Shown here: positions 1 to 7,122 of the stretch, one piece after another | Numbering within the stretch: the first letter of the stretch is position 1 | How the letters are laid out: every line of letters starts with the position of its first letter | Source of the DNA: Treponema sp. | Lineage (GTDB): Bacteria > Spirochaetota > Spirochaetia > Treponematales > Breznakiellaceae | Length of the DNA: 10,502 bases | Direction: 5' to 3' | Assembly: GCA_031254385.1 (NCBI GenBank) | Contig: JAIRUO010000173.1 | Location: 1-10,502, forward strand | Position numbers and translations under genes: made by a program | Notes under the pieces: generated by a model | The model's database searches: none | The model's input: the letters and a program-made list of their open reading frames with translations, nothing else | Told to the model about the DNA's origin: nothing

Positions 1-1
1 C

Positions 2-979
2 GGTCTTATAGCGGATTATCCGCAGGAGATATTTGCAGATACGGCCAAAGTGCTGCTTGCTTCTCCGGACGCGCGGGTACGCTCTTCGTTAATTTTAATC
101 CTGCCGGCGACAAAAAACGAAAGCTTTATAAAGGAAATACGTTCTTCATTAAAGGATTTTGATCCGGATGTGCGTGTGGCGGCAATCAAGGCGCTTCTTG
201 GATTTGGAGAAATAAAACTCCTTAACCAGGAAACTTCCATGCTTCACGATCCGGTTGAAAGGGTGCGGTTGGCTACAGCCGAAGTCATTGCAAGGCACGG
301 CAACGCCGCCGCCCTGGAAATACTGAAAAACATTATCGTTGACCCAAATGAAACAGATGTTGTAAAAGCCGGGGGTATCGCTGGACTAGGGCAGGCGACC
401 AACGCGGAAGGCATTTCAATCCTTGTCTCTGTTCTTGATTCAGCCGATTCAGCCTATTCAACCGACGAATTCCGCGAACAGGCTGAAAAAGCTTTGACAA
501 AGAGATCGACAAAACGCGATATTCTGCGGCTGATTGAAATCTTTAAGGATGCGGAACCTCAGTTACGCGATAAATTGATACCAGTTTTCAAAGGCATGGG
601 AAAAGAAGCAGAACCCTGGATTCTGGAAATTCTAAAGGACGAAGTTGCGTCCTTTAAGCCCTACCTTGTCAAGATTCTAGAAGAGGCCGGATACGTTGAA
701 GAAACAATAAGAAAGCTGTCGCACAGGGATGTCGAAGTCAGGAGAGAGGCCGCTACAATGCTATCGCTACTTGAAACTTTGCCTGCCTTCCGTGGTCTTG
801 TCCTTGCGGCAAAAGACCCTGATCAAGAAGTGCGTGTATGCGTTGTAAAAGCCCTGGAAAAACTGAAGAGTTCCCAGTCCGTTGAAATCCTGGAAAAACT
901 AAAATCCGACCCGGACACCCGTATCCGCAAATACACGTACTGGGCTTTGGAAAGGCTGGACTCGCTTAAGATGGAGTAG
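2..979 (+). CDS. HEAT-repeat protein, C-terminal part (5' end outside window)
   Basis: The reading frame is open to the left edge of the window, so the GTG at position 50 is most likely an internal valine and the gene starts upstream. About 325 residues are visible and end at TAG 977-979. They consist of tandem helical pairs with the HEAT/PBS-lyase-like signature, a D-P-x-x-x-V/I-R turn followed by a small-residue helix. Examples are DPDVRVAAIKALL, DPVERVRLATAEVIARHG, DVEVRREAATML, DPDQEVRVCVVKAL and DPDTRIRKYTYWALERL. HEAT solenoids are protein-binding scaffolds, and no catalytic motif is seen. A signal peptide or membrane anchor, common in spirochaetal HEAT proteins, could lie in the missing N-terminus. 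It converges on the hisD-like gene with a 17-nt gap and no obvious terminator between them. The partner and exact role cannot be told. Confidence 0.85.
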   Translation, partial: GLIADYPQEIFADTAKVLLASPDARVRSSLILILPATKNESFIKEIRSSLKDFDPDVRVAAIKALLGFGEIKLLNQETSMLHDPVERVRLATAEVIARHGNAAALEILKNIIVDPNETDVVKAGGIAGLGQATNAEGISILVSVLDSADSAYSTDEFREQAEKALTKRSTKRDILRLIEIFKDAEPQLRDKLIPVFKGMGKEAEPWILEILKDEVASFKPYLVKILEEAGYVEETIRKLSHRDVEVRREAATMLSLLETLPAFRGLVLAAKDPDQEVRVCVVKALEKLKSSQSVEILEKLKSDPDTRIRKYTYWALERLDSLKME

Positions 980-996
980 CTATACACCGCCAGCAA

Positions 997-2268
997 TCAT
1001 TGGCCCGAATATTTTTTTATTCTTATTTGGGCCGTCAGCCCGTGGGCAAGCATACGTTCAATCGAGCATTGGCGGTCGGTAACTTTGCCGATTTCGATAC
1101 TGGCCGCCTTGGTCATTTTCTGGTAAGTAACGGTCTTTATAAATTTTCCTACCCATACGCCGCCTGTGTACCTCGCTGCCCTGCTTGTGGGTAAAATATG
1201 GTTTGTACCTATTGATTTGTCCCCATAAGCCACGGTAGTTTCCTCACCAATAAAAAGAGAGCCGTAATTGGTCAGGCTGTTAAAAAAGTATTCATCATCT
1301 TTTACATGAAGCTCAAGATGCTCAGGAGCATAGTCGTCTGATAATTGCACGGCTTCCTCTTTGTTATCCGCAATATACATAATACCGTTGTTTTTCCACG
1401 ATACTTCCGCTATTTCCTTAGTGGGGAGTACCGCAAGCTGGGCTTCGAGTTTTTCCGTACATGCGGCGGCAAATTTCTCGCTAAAGCAAATTAGGCATAC
1501 GCCGCTATTGGGATCGTGTTCTGCCTGCCCCAGAAGATCGCAGGCCACGATTTCAGGATCAGCATCGTCATCCGCAATAACAAGTATCTCCGTAGGGCCC
1601 GCAAGAAGATCGATGCCGCATCTGCCAAAAAGCTGCCTCTTTGCTTCAGCGACAAATTTGTTCCCCGCGCCGCAGAGTATGTCTGCCGGGCGGACTATTC
1701 CCATACCAAAGGCCATCAAAGCAAAGGCCGGAACCCCGCCTAAAATAAAGACCCTGTCCGCACCGGCCTTCTTCATGGCGTTGACAGTAGCCGGATAATA
1801 GCCTTCTCCCTTAACCGGAGGCGTACAGGCTATGATATTTTTAACCCCCGCAACCTGAGCAGGAATAATACTCATCTGTGCCGAACCGAACATGGGGTAT
1901 CTTCCCCCAGGGATATAGCAGCCAACTGCATTCACCGGGATATGCTTATGCCCCAGAATTACACCTGGCCTTGTTTCAAGCTCAAGGGGCTGGAGAGTTT
2001 CCAACTGTTTCTTTGCGAATTCCCGGACATTGTTCTGGCAAAAATCAGTATCGTCAATAATTTGTCTGTCCAGAGAAGCAATGGCCTTGCTGATTTCCGC
2101 ATCTGATAATTCAAAGCTGGCCGGACTCCAACTGTCGAATTTTTCGCTGTATTTCCGTACCGCATCGATACCGTTCTTTTCAAGGTCAAGAAGCATTTCA
2201 GAAACAATCTTAGCTGTTTCCGGATCTTGTTCAAATAAACGATGTCCGCCGTTTTTATATATACGCAT
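997..2268 (-). CDS. hisD: Histidinol dehydrogenase family protein, HpsN-like branch possible
   Basis: This is a full-length (423 aa) zinc- and NAD-dependent dehydrogenase of the HisD family. HisD proper oxidises L-histidinol to L-histidine. In numbering from an in-frame start ten codons upstream, GCYIPGGRYPMFGS is at 126-139, GIDLLAGPTE at 228-237, the zinc ligands Q258 and H261 in GQAEHD, the catalytic pair E326-H327 in YAPEHLEL, D360 in YGDK and H419 near the C-terminus. These match known catalytic and zinc positions, so an active enzyme is expected. The stretch after TNHILPT reads RYTGGVWVGKFIKTVTYQ. Biosynthetic HisD has an F-x-S-P-L-x-V-x-D-F-type sequence there, and the form seen here resembles HpsN (2,3-dihydroxypropane-1-sulfonate 3-dehydrogenase). 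No other his gene is in the window. The start at 2268 is chosen because AGGAG lies 7 nt upstream; the further-upstream start has no ribosome binding site. The family call is firm, the substrate is not. Confidence 0.9.
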   Translation of the reverse strand: MRIYKNGGHRLFEQDPETAKIVSEMLLDLEKNGIDAVRKYSEKFDSWSPASFELSDAEISKAIASLDRQIIDDTDFCQNNVREFAKKQLETLQPLELETRPGVILGHKHIPVNAVGCYIPGGRYPMFGSAQMSIIPAQVAGVKNIIACTPPVKGEGYYPATVNAMKKAGADRVFILGGVPAFALMAFGMGIVRPADILCGAGNKFVAEAKRQLFGRCGIDLLAGPTEILVIADDDADPEIVACDLLGQAEHDPNSGVCLICFSEKFAAACTEKLEAQLAVLPTKEIAEVSWKNNGIMYIADNKEEAVQLSDDYAPEHLELHVKDDEYFFNSLTNYGSLFIGEETTVAYGDKSIGTNHILPTSRAARYTGGVWVGKFIKTVTYQKMTKAASIEIGKVTDRQCSIERMLAHGLTAQIRIKKYSGQ

Positions 2269-2275
2269 TTTTGCT

Positions 2276-2280
2276 CTCCT
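2276..2280 (-). promoter_or_regulatory. Ribosome binding site of the hisD-like gene
   Basis: On the minus strand AGGAG sits 7 nt before the ATG at 2268-2266. It decides the start in favour of this ATG over an in-frame start at 2298 that has no Shine-Dalgarno sequence. Confidence 0.75.
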
Positions 2281-2288
2281 ATAGAATG

Positions 2289-2297
2289 ATAATACCA
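2289..2297 (-). promoter_or_regulatory. Possible extended -10 promoter of the hisD-like gene
   Basis: Read on the minus strand this is TGGTATTAT: the TG-n extension followed by TATTAT (5 of 6 matches to TATAAT). No good -35 box is found at 16-18 nt. A start about 7 nt downstream (near 2282) would place the AGGAG almost at the 5' end of the mRNA, giving a leader of roughly 14 nt. It lies back-to-back with the plus-strand promoter at 2340-2368. Confidence 0.35.
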
Positions 2298-2339
2298 TTA
2301 TTACTAGTAGTCTGTAACTCCCAAATATTTAAACTTTTA

Positions 2340-2368
2340 TTGCCTGAAATGCCCTGCTGTGCTATTAT
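2340..2368 (+). promoter_or_regulatory. Sigma70-like extended -10 promoter of the lipoprotein gene at 2386
   Basis: TTGCCT (2340-2345) is followed by a 17-nt spacer ending in TGC and then TATTAT (2363-2368). The -35 matches TTGACA at 4 of 6 positions and the -10 matches at 5 of 6, with an extended -10 TG. The layout is the same as the recA promoter at 5710-5738. The expected transcript start (about 2375) falls at the ribosome binding site, so the leader would be only about 11 nt. Confidence 0.45.
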
Positions 2369-2385
2369 TTCCGATGGAGGGCAAG

Positions 2386-3411
2386 ATGAAAGTTTTTATC
2401 CATTCGATAGTCAGGATAATGGCGGCTCTATTTATTTTTGCCTTTGCCGTTTCTTGCTCTGAGAAAAAAGGACCCGCAGACGAAGAAAGGAATCAGGATA
2501 ACGAGGCTGCTGTAGCAGAACAGGCATTAGCGGTGGCTAGAGAACGGGCAATATTGGCATCAGACTGGAAGTTCAATCCGGGCTTTGTGGGTAACCATCA
2601 GCTTGACGAGGAGACGACTAGATTAATAGAGGGTTATATAGAGAATTATCCGATTCTCTTTGGCAGAGACTTTTTTTATAAGGATAATTTGGTTCTTGAT
2701 GGCATCCAATATGTAAAAGTGCCGATTGACGAAGGCTGGGGTTCGGTTGAGCCTATTGTTTTTATCGCAAGCTATATGGTGTCTCCTGGATTAAACAAGC
2801 GCGCTGTTATTTATCTACTTATTTTTTTCAAAGAAAATGGTCTGATTTATGATCACTGGACAAGACTGGGAATTACTATCGATCAAATTAACATCACTAA
2901 TGGGCGTGAGCTTAATTACGATTATATAGAAGACTTACCTGGCAGACGGATCGGGAACAGCAGTGCCCTTGTAGGAGATTTTAACCAAGACGGCTATGAC
3001 GAAATAGTGATGTTTGATCTCGACTACCTACCGGAAAACTATTTCAGTTCAATTATTCTTTTTTCTATATTAAGTGTTACTTATGAACATAAGGAGCCTA
3101 TTTATTTTGAACCAATATTCGAGGCACGGATTCAACCTGGGATGCTGTGGGATATTAGAACATGGGAGTATGGGCCGCCCATACAGTTTGGCACATACAA
3201 GGGGACAGAGGGCTTCGTTATCTATGAACATACGCCTACTGGCGCAACAACATTCCAAAATGATACTATAACCGGAGATCTGGACGAAGTACCGGAATAT
3301 AAAGACCAGTGGAATTTTTATGCATGGGACGCAGATGAAGAGCAGTATGTCTTCATCGATCAAATGGTTCCTAATGAAATAAGAACGCAATGGCAAGAAA
3401 AAGGTGACTGA
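2386..3411 (+). CDS. Predicted lipoprotein with an FG-GAP-like Ca-binding motif, function unknown
   Basis: I do not recognise this 341-aa protein. It starts with a signal peptide: basic residues in the first 11, a hydrophobic core (AALFIFAFA) and a lipobox-like A-V-S-C with Cys24. It is therefore likely lipid-anchored and faces the periplasm or cell surface. A charged, Glu/Gln/Ala-rich linker follows, then a mixed alpha/beta body rich in aromatic residues. At about 198-206 the sequence DFNQDGYDE has the D-x-N-x-D-G-x-D-E spacing of calcium-binding loops in FG-GAP/VCBS-type proteins, which suggests a beta-rich (perhaps partial propeller) fold. The ATG at 2386 is preferred over an upstream in-frame GTG at 2359 because GGAGGG (2376-2381) lies just before it and the signal peptide then begins normally. 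The next gene, 219 nt on, is another predicted lipoprotein with its own promoter. Confidence 0.75.
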   Translation: MKVFIHSIVRIMAALFIFAFAVSCSEKKGPADEERNQDNEAAVAEQALAVARERAILASDWKFNPGFVGNHQLDEETTRLIEGYIENYPILFGRDFFYKDNLVLDGIQYVKVPIDEGWGSVEPIVFIASYMVSPGLNKRAVIYLLIFFKENGLIYDHWTRLGITIDQINITNGRELNYDYIEDLPGRRIGNSSALVGDFNQDGYDEIVMFDLDYLPENYFSSIILFSILSVTYEHKEPIYFEPIFEARIQPGMLWDIRTWEYGPPIQFGTYKGTEGFVIYEHTPTGATTFQNDTITGDLDEVPEYKDQWNFYAWDADEEQYVFIDQMVPNEIRTQWQEKGD

Positions 3412-3579
3412 TACTGTTTTGCCTACGCCAAAATTTAAGGTATTTTGGAGACTTCTACTGCGCATAACAAAATTGCATACAAAGGGAAGCTGCTTACGCA
3501 GCAATTTATAGAGCTAAAACGGCTCAGGCTACGACTTTTACGTTGTGTGCGATATTTCAAAAAATAGTCAAAAAATCAC
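3412..3579. other. Intergenic stretch with small inverted repeats, no gene
   Basis: No reading frame here has a ribosome binding site or protein-like sequence. Three small palindromes are visible. CCAAAAT (3428-3434) pairs with ATTTTGG (3442-3448) around a 7-nt loop. GCTGC (3489-3493) pairs with GCAGC (3498-3502) around TTAC. AAATTGC (3470-3476) pairs with GCAATTT (3501-3507), which competes with the second hairpin. None is followed by a T run, so none is a clear intrinsic terminator, though one could serve as a 3' end for the upstream lipoprotein mRNA. Confidence 0.35.
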
Positions 3580-3608
3580 TTGATTGAATATTATAAAGAA
3601 TTTATAAT
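3580..3608 (+). promoter_or_regulatory. Sigma70-like promoter of the lipoprotein gene at 3630
   Basis: TTGATT (3580-3585), a 17-nt spacer and a perfect TATAAT (3603-3608). The predicted start near 3615 falls at the purine-rich AGAGAGGA (3615-3622), so the leader would be about 15 nt. The local sequence is very A/T-rich, which raises the chance of a chance match, but the spacing and position are right. Confidence 0.5.
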
Positions 3609-3629
3609 TTCAATAGAGAGGATAATCTT

Positions 3630-4460
3630 ATGAAAAGAATATTTATTTCTATTTTATTTTCTGTGATATTTTTTTCTTGTGATGGAAAATCGTCCGAAGT
3701 CATTCCAGAAGAAGAAGCCCTCTCAATTCCGTCTATTGTAGAAGATGTGGGGAATGAGCTCTCCCAAAACGAGCCATCTCCTATTAAGGAAGTTATAGCG
3801 GTTCGGGAATTTAAACACCAACAGGAATTCAATGCCTATGAATATTCACAAACAATAAGGGATCTCTTTAACAGGACTAAAAATATTCAAGGTTACGGCT
3901 GGTATCCATTAGAACTATCAGCATTGGTAGCTTTTTCGAAAGAGGAATTGCGCCTTTTGCGAGAAAGCCTTGAGGAAGATCTTCAAAGAGGAGGTCTTGG
4001 CGGTTTTCTTTCTGACAATTATTTAAATGCCGTTTACGAATATAACATCAATATTTTAAAAATAGTAGAAAATAATTTCCCGGATGAGAACGAAACAAAC
4101 AGTAAATTAAATGGTTTATGGTGTTTGGCTTATAGGATTCCTGATCAAGGGTACTCGAGAGGTGACTACTTAAAATTATACAGTAATGGAATATTTGAAT
4201 ATATTTCCAGGAATTTCCAGGCAACAAGATATGAAAAACTAATATATGGTGGATCAAATTTTGGGTTATGGACTATAGGCATCGAAAATGGTCAAGAGTA
4301 TTATCCAGACATTGATATTCTTGTCATTTCAGAAATAGAGGAAGTGTTTGGAGAATTCAATTTTAACAAAGCGGATATAACTATTTCAGTTTTTAACGAT
4401 AGGTGGCGGAAAATAAGCGATGATGTTAATTCTGAATTAGATTGGGGGTATAGATATTAA
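3630..4460 (+). CDS. Predicted lipoprotein, function unknown
   Basis: I do not recognise this 276-aa protein. The N-terminus is a short lipoprotein signal peptide: MKR, a hydrophobic core of Ile, Phe, Ser and Val, and a lipobox-like F-F-S-C with Cys17. A Glu/Ser/Pro-rich linker runs to about residue 55. A helical middle region (about 65-155) contains a charged helix with SKEELRLLRESLEEDLQRGG. A C-terminal part (about 158-270) looks beta-rich with many Trp, Tyr and Phe: NGLWCLAY, DYLKLYSNGIFEY, NFGLWTIG and DRWRKIS. That part could be a small beta-barrel or lipocalin-like fold, but this is only an impression. The ATG at 3630 follows AGAGAGGA by 7 nt. The gene is A/T-rich compared with recA onwards. 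The binding-protein gene follows 67 nt later on the same strand and may be co-transcribed. Confidence 0.7.
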   Translation: MKRIFISILFSVIFFSCDGKSSEVIPEEEALSIPSIVEDVGNELSQNEPSPIKEVIAVREFKHQQEFNAYEYSQTIRDLFNRTKNIQGYGWYPLELSALVAFSKEELRLLRESLEEDLQRGGLGGFLSDNYLNAVYEYNINILKIVENNFPDENETNSKLNGLWCLAYRIPDQGYSRGDYLKLYSNGIFEYISRNFQATRYEKLIYGGSNFGLWTIGIENGQEYYPDIDILVISEIEEVFGEFNFNKADITISVFNDRWRKISDDVNSELDWGYRY

Positions 4461-4527
4461 AAATTTATGATCATCGTAAAAAAAAACGCTATGGCTATGG
4501 TAAATTTTTTCCAGGAGGAATAAGATA

Positions 4528-5526
4528 ATGGCTAAATATTTTTTATTAATGTTTTTCTCAATTATTTCGTTACACATGATATTCTCTGAAGATTTATTAA
4601 CTGTTAGGTTAATCACACCTGGTGAATGGGAAATTACCGAGGATATATATAATGAAATAACAACTAAATATCGAGAATATTTGATTGCTAATAATGTAGA
4701 TTTTGTTATAATTAGGGTAGGTATCACAGATAGTTCTATATCTTTGATAGAGAATTTAATTGACGAAAATGTTGATTTAATTGTTTCTATAGGATTTTTC
4801 TTTTGTGACGCTATAATAGAAGTTGCGAGAAAAAATCATGGGCAAAGATTTATTGTCATAGATGGTTATGCCGCAATTAATTTGCCTAATGTGTTAGAAA
4901 TCGAATTCGCCGTACATGAGGGCTCTTATCTGGTTGGGGCATTAGCGGCTCTAATGGCTATTAAAAATGGAGATAATGCATTAAGGTTCGGATTTTTAGG
5001 AGGTGTTAATAATGAAATAGTTAATTCATTCAATTCTGGTTATGTTCAAGGTGTCCTTTCAGTATTGCCAAATGCAGAATTAGTCGAATATTACCTTAAT
5101 GATTGGGCTGATCCTCGACGAGCCTATACGATAGCTGAGGAATGGTATAATTCGGATGTTTTTGCAATTTACTGTGTAGCTGGAGGAAGTTATACTGGTG
5201 TAATTAGGCAAGCGCAAGAAATGCACCTAGCAGGCAAAAGTGGTTGGGTTATTGGGGTTGATTCAGATCAATTTGAAGAAGGAATTTACGACAAGGGTAA
5301 ATCGGTTGTATTAACATCAATGATAAAGAATATGATCGCTGGAATATTTTTTGGAATAAATATAGTTATTGAAAATGATTTTTTTGGGGGGCTAAAAATA
5401 TTAACATTAATGGATAATGGAATTGATTATACAATAACAAACAGGGAAATATCTGAAGATATAATATACAAATTGGAAATAATTAAAGAAAAAATAAAAA
5501 GTGGGGAAATAATTGTAAATAATTAA
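4528..5526 (+). CDS. BMP-family (PnrA/TmpC-like) periplasmic binding protein, divergent
   Basis: This 332-aa protein fits the basic membrane protein/PnrA family, which binds purine nucleosides for ABC import in spirochaetes. The family signatures run in order: LIVSIGFFFCDA (84-95), VIDG (110-113), HEGSYLVGALAAL (130-142), FGFLGGV (154-160), an N-S-G-Y-V-Q-G helix near 169, AGGSYTGV (218-225), GVDSDQ (243-248) and LTSMIKN (262-268). Asp112, the GVDSDQ acid and Lys267 sit where PnrA contacts the nucleoside. Two things are odd. The usual D-x-S-F-N loop near the N-terminus is missing, replaced by a shorter PGEWEITEDIYNE stretch. The signal peptide (hydrophobic to about residue 20) has no lipobox cysteine, so the protein is probably soluble in the periplasm. 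A strong AGGAGG (4513-4518) precedes the ATG. No ATPase or permease gene is nearby. Codon choice is strongly A/T-ending. Confidence 0.85.
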   Translation: MAKYFLLMFFSIISLHMIFSEDLLTVRLITPGEWEITEDIYNEITTKYREYLIANNVDFVIIRVGITDSSISLIENLIDENVDLIVSIGFFFCDAIIEVARKNHGQRFIVIDGYAAINLPNVLEIEFAVHEGSYLVGALAALMAIKNGDNALRFGFLGGVNNEIVNSFNSGYVQGVLSVLPNAELVEYYLNDWADPRRAYTIAEEWYNSDVFAIYCVAGGSYTGVIRQAQEMHLAGKSGWVIGVDSDQFEEGIYDKGKSVVLTSMIKNMIAGIFFGINIVIENDFFGGLKILTLMDNGIDYTITNREISEDIIYKLEIIKEKIKSGEIIVNN

Positions 5527-5527
5527 T

Positions 5528-5554
5528 AGCTATTTCCGCTAAGGCACGGTAGCT
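5528..5554 (+). other. Small hairpin after the binding-protein gene
   Basis: AGCTA (5528-5532) pairs with TAGCT (5550-5554), and CCG (5536-5538) with CGG (5547-5549), leaving a TTT bulge on one side and an 8-nt loop. It begins just 2 nt after the stop codon. With no T tract it is a poor intrinsic terminator, but it could protect or end the mRNA. Confidence 0.2.
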
Positions 5555-5699
5555 GATACCTAATTTGCCTTGTGTCAATATTGAAAATGGACGGTGGGGG
5601 TATGATGGGGGAGGCTATAACCCTCTTTGGTGGAATGGTCAGGGATTGACGGGCAGATCAATAGAAGATGCGGTTCCTGGGACAGCGCCGACACAATAA
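5553..5699 (+). pseudogene. Possible gene remnant (48-codon open frame)
   Basis: An open frame runs from an in-frame TAG at 5550-5552 to TAA 5697-5699. Its translation has ordinary protein character: it contains NGRWGYDGGGYNP, LWWNGQGLTGRS and IEDAVPGTAPTQ, and it is richer in Gly, Trp and G/C than the gene before it. It has no ATG or GTG start in good position and no Shine-Dalgarno sequence, so it may be the tail of a decayed gene. It could equally be chance. I recognise no family. The rest of 5527-5807 holds the flanking hairpin, the recA promoter and the recA leader. Confidence 0.25.
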
Positions 5700-5709
5700 G
5701 CATTGTAGG

Positions 5710-5738
5710 TTGCCTATCCTCCCAAAATATGCTATAAA
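5710..5738 (+). promoter_or_regulatory. Sigma70-like extended -10 promoter of recA
   Basis: TTGCCT (5710-5715), a 17-nt spacer ending in TGC, then TATAAA (5733-5738). The predicted start near 5745 gives a leader of about 63 nt, unlike the very short leaders predicted elsewhere in the window. I see no palindromic operator of the LexA type over or near it, so SOS-type control is not supported by the sequence. Confidence 0.5.
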
Positions 5739-5760
5739 AGAACAAAAATAAATCAAAAAA

Positions 5761-5782
5761 TCCGAAGCACCATAGCTGCGGA
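5761..5782 (+). other. Short hairpin in the recA leader
   Basis: TCCG-A-AGC (5761-5768) pairs with GCT-G-CGGA (5775-5782) with one mismatch and a 6-nt loop. It lies 11 nt before the polypurine ribosome binding site (5794-5801) and could affect translation or mRNA stability. It may also be incidental. Confidence 0.2.
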
Positions 5783-5807
5783 TGCCGTATATAGGGGGAG
5801 GGTAAAT

Positions 5808-7103
5808 ATGGCAAAGTCAAGTGATGATAAAGCGCGGGCGAGTCTGGCAACTCCGGCAACCGCGGACGAAAAATTAAAGGCTCTTGAAGCGGCGCGGCTT
5901 CAAATAGAAAAACAGTACGGCTCCGGTTCCCTTATCCAAATGGGCAATGCGGGAAATGCCGCCGGTATCGAAGTTATTCCCACGGGCTCCATTCTTCTGG
6001 ATGAGGCGCTTGGGATTGGCGGTTATCCTCGGGGCAGGATTATAGAAATTTTCGGCCCTGAATCTTCTGGGAAAACGACCCTGGCGCTCCATGCCATCGC
6101 TGAAGCTCAGAAATTGGGGGGCATCGCGGCTTTTGTGGACGCGGAGCATGCCCTGGACCCCATATACGCCAAAAATCTGGGGGTCAACATCGACGATCTG
6201 TGGGTTTCCCAGCCTGATTCCGGGGAACAGGCCCTAGAAATCACCGACAGCCTGGTTCGTTCCGGCGCGGTAGACGTGATTGTAGTAGACTCGGTGGCGG
6301 CCCTTACTCCCCAAGCGGAAATAGACGGTGACATGGGAGACGCGCAAATGGGGCTCCAGGCTCGGCTTATGAGCCAGGCCATGAGGAAACTCACCGCGAT
6401 AATAGGCAAGTCCCGCACCCTTTTGATATTCATCAACCAGATTAGGATGAAGATAGGCCTGGTTTTTGGGAATCCTGAAACCACCACTGGCGGCAATGCG
6501 CTTAAATTTTATTCTTCCGTGCGCCTTGACGTGCGCAAGACCGACACTATTGACATGGGCAAGGATACTGATGCGATAGGCAACAGGATCAAAGTCAAGG
6601 TTGTAAAGAACAAGGTTGCCCCGCCTTTCCGCCGAGCAGAAATGGAAATCCTTTTTGGCAAAGGGCTCTCTGCTACTGGAAGCCTTTTGGATGCCGCTGT
6701 TAAACATGAGATAATCGACAAGAAGGGCGCATGGTATTCCTACGGCGAAGAAAAAATCGGCCAGGGCCGCGACAGCGCCAGGGATTTTATTGAACAGAAT
6801 CCCGACTCAGCCAGGGAAATAGAGCTTAAATTAAGGAAAGTCATGTTCCCTGGCCGAACCTTTCCGGCTCTCGAAAAAGCCGCAGCAAAATCCACGGCTT
6901 CCGAAAAATCTGCAACGCCGGAAAAACCGCCTGCTTCAGAGAAACCTGCAACTGCAGAAAAAATGGTAGTTGCCGAAAATCCTCCGGCAGAATATAAGGC
7001 CCAGGGCGATGATTCCAGTGCTACTTCAGCAAAACCTGGCCGCCCCAAAAAAGCCGCTCCTGCAGAAAAAACCGGTTCTGAAAAATCAGACGACCTTTTT
7101 TGA
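5808..7103 (+). CDS. recA: RecA recombinase with long low-complexity C-terminal tail
   Basis: RecA forms ATP-dependent filaments on single-stranded DNA, pairs and exchanges strands, and supports repair. Walker A GPESSGKT is at 83-90, the catalytic Glu113 in DAEHALD, Walker B VIVVD at 157-161, loop L1 around 167-190, and loop L2 after INQIRMKIG (Q211), followed by [14 protein letters not shown]. The core runs to about residue 352. At 431 aa the protein is longer than the usual 340-360 because of about 17 extra N-terminal residues and a tail of about 75 residues. The tail is rich in Ala, Pro, Lys, Glu and Ser with repeated S-E-K/A-E-K units, an AT-hook-like PGRPKK (410-415) and an acidic-hydrophobic end, SDDLF. 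The ATG follows GGGGGAGG by 6 nt. The promoter is at 5710-5738. The start could instead be lower, but no better ribosome binding site exists. Confidence 0.98.
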   Translation: MAKSSDDKARASLATPATADEKLKALEAARLQIEKQYGSGSLIQMGNAGNAAGIEVIPTGSILLDEALGIGGYPRGRIIEIFGPESSGKTTLALHAIAEAQKLGGIAAFVDAEHALDPIYAKNLGVNIDDLWVSQPDSGEQALEITDSLVRSGAVDVIVVDSVAALTPQAEIDGDMGDAQMGLQARLMSQAMRKLTAIIGKSRTLLIFINQIRMKIGLVFGNPETTTGGNALKFYSSVRLDVRKTDTIDMGKDTDAIGNRIKVKVVKNKVAPPFRRAEMEILFGKGLSATGSLLDAAVKHEIIDKKGAWYSYGEEKIGQGRDSARDFIEQNPDSAREIELKLRKVMFPGRTFPALEKAAAKSTASEKSATPEKPPASEKPATAEKMVVAENPPAEYKAQGDDSSATSAKPGRPKKAAPAEKTGSEKSDDLF

Positions 7104-7122
7104 AGAGGCAGTATGAATATTA

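Noticed and set aside
1361..1798. Long open frame on the plus strand inside the hisD-like gene
   Set aside because: It lies opposite a well-conserved enzyme gene. Its translation has no family features and it has no ribosome binding site.
3428..3448. Intrinsic terminator after the first lipoprotein gene
   Set aside because: The stem is A/T-rich and not followed by a T run, so it is listed only as a small palindrome.
3070..3504. Minus-strand open frame over the end of the first lipoprotein gene
   Set aside because: It is antisense to a gene with good signals, and its sequence has no protein-like motifs or start signal.
5700..5807. LexA/SOS operator for recA
   Set aside because: No dyad resembling known LexA boxes was found over or beside the promoter. 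Only a small leader hairpin is present.
5575..5859. Minus-strand open frame upstream of recA
   Set aside because: It crosses the recA promoter and start. It is Pro/Leu/His-rich with no recognisable domain and no Shine-Dalgarno sequence.
6234..6707. Long minus-strand open frames across recA (also 6107-6496 and 6740-7138)
   Set aside because: They are antisense to an unmistakable recA. Their length comes from its codon bias, not from real coding.
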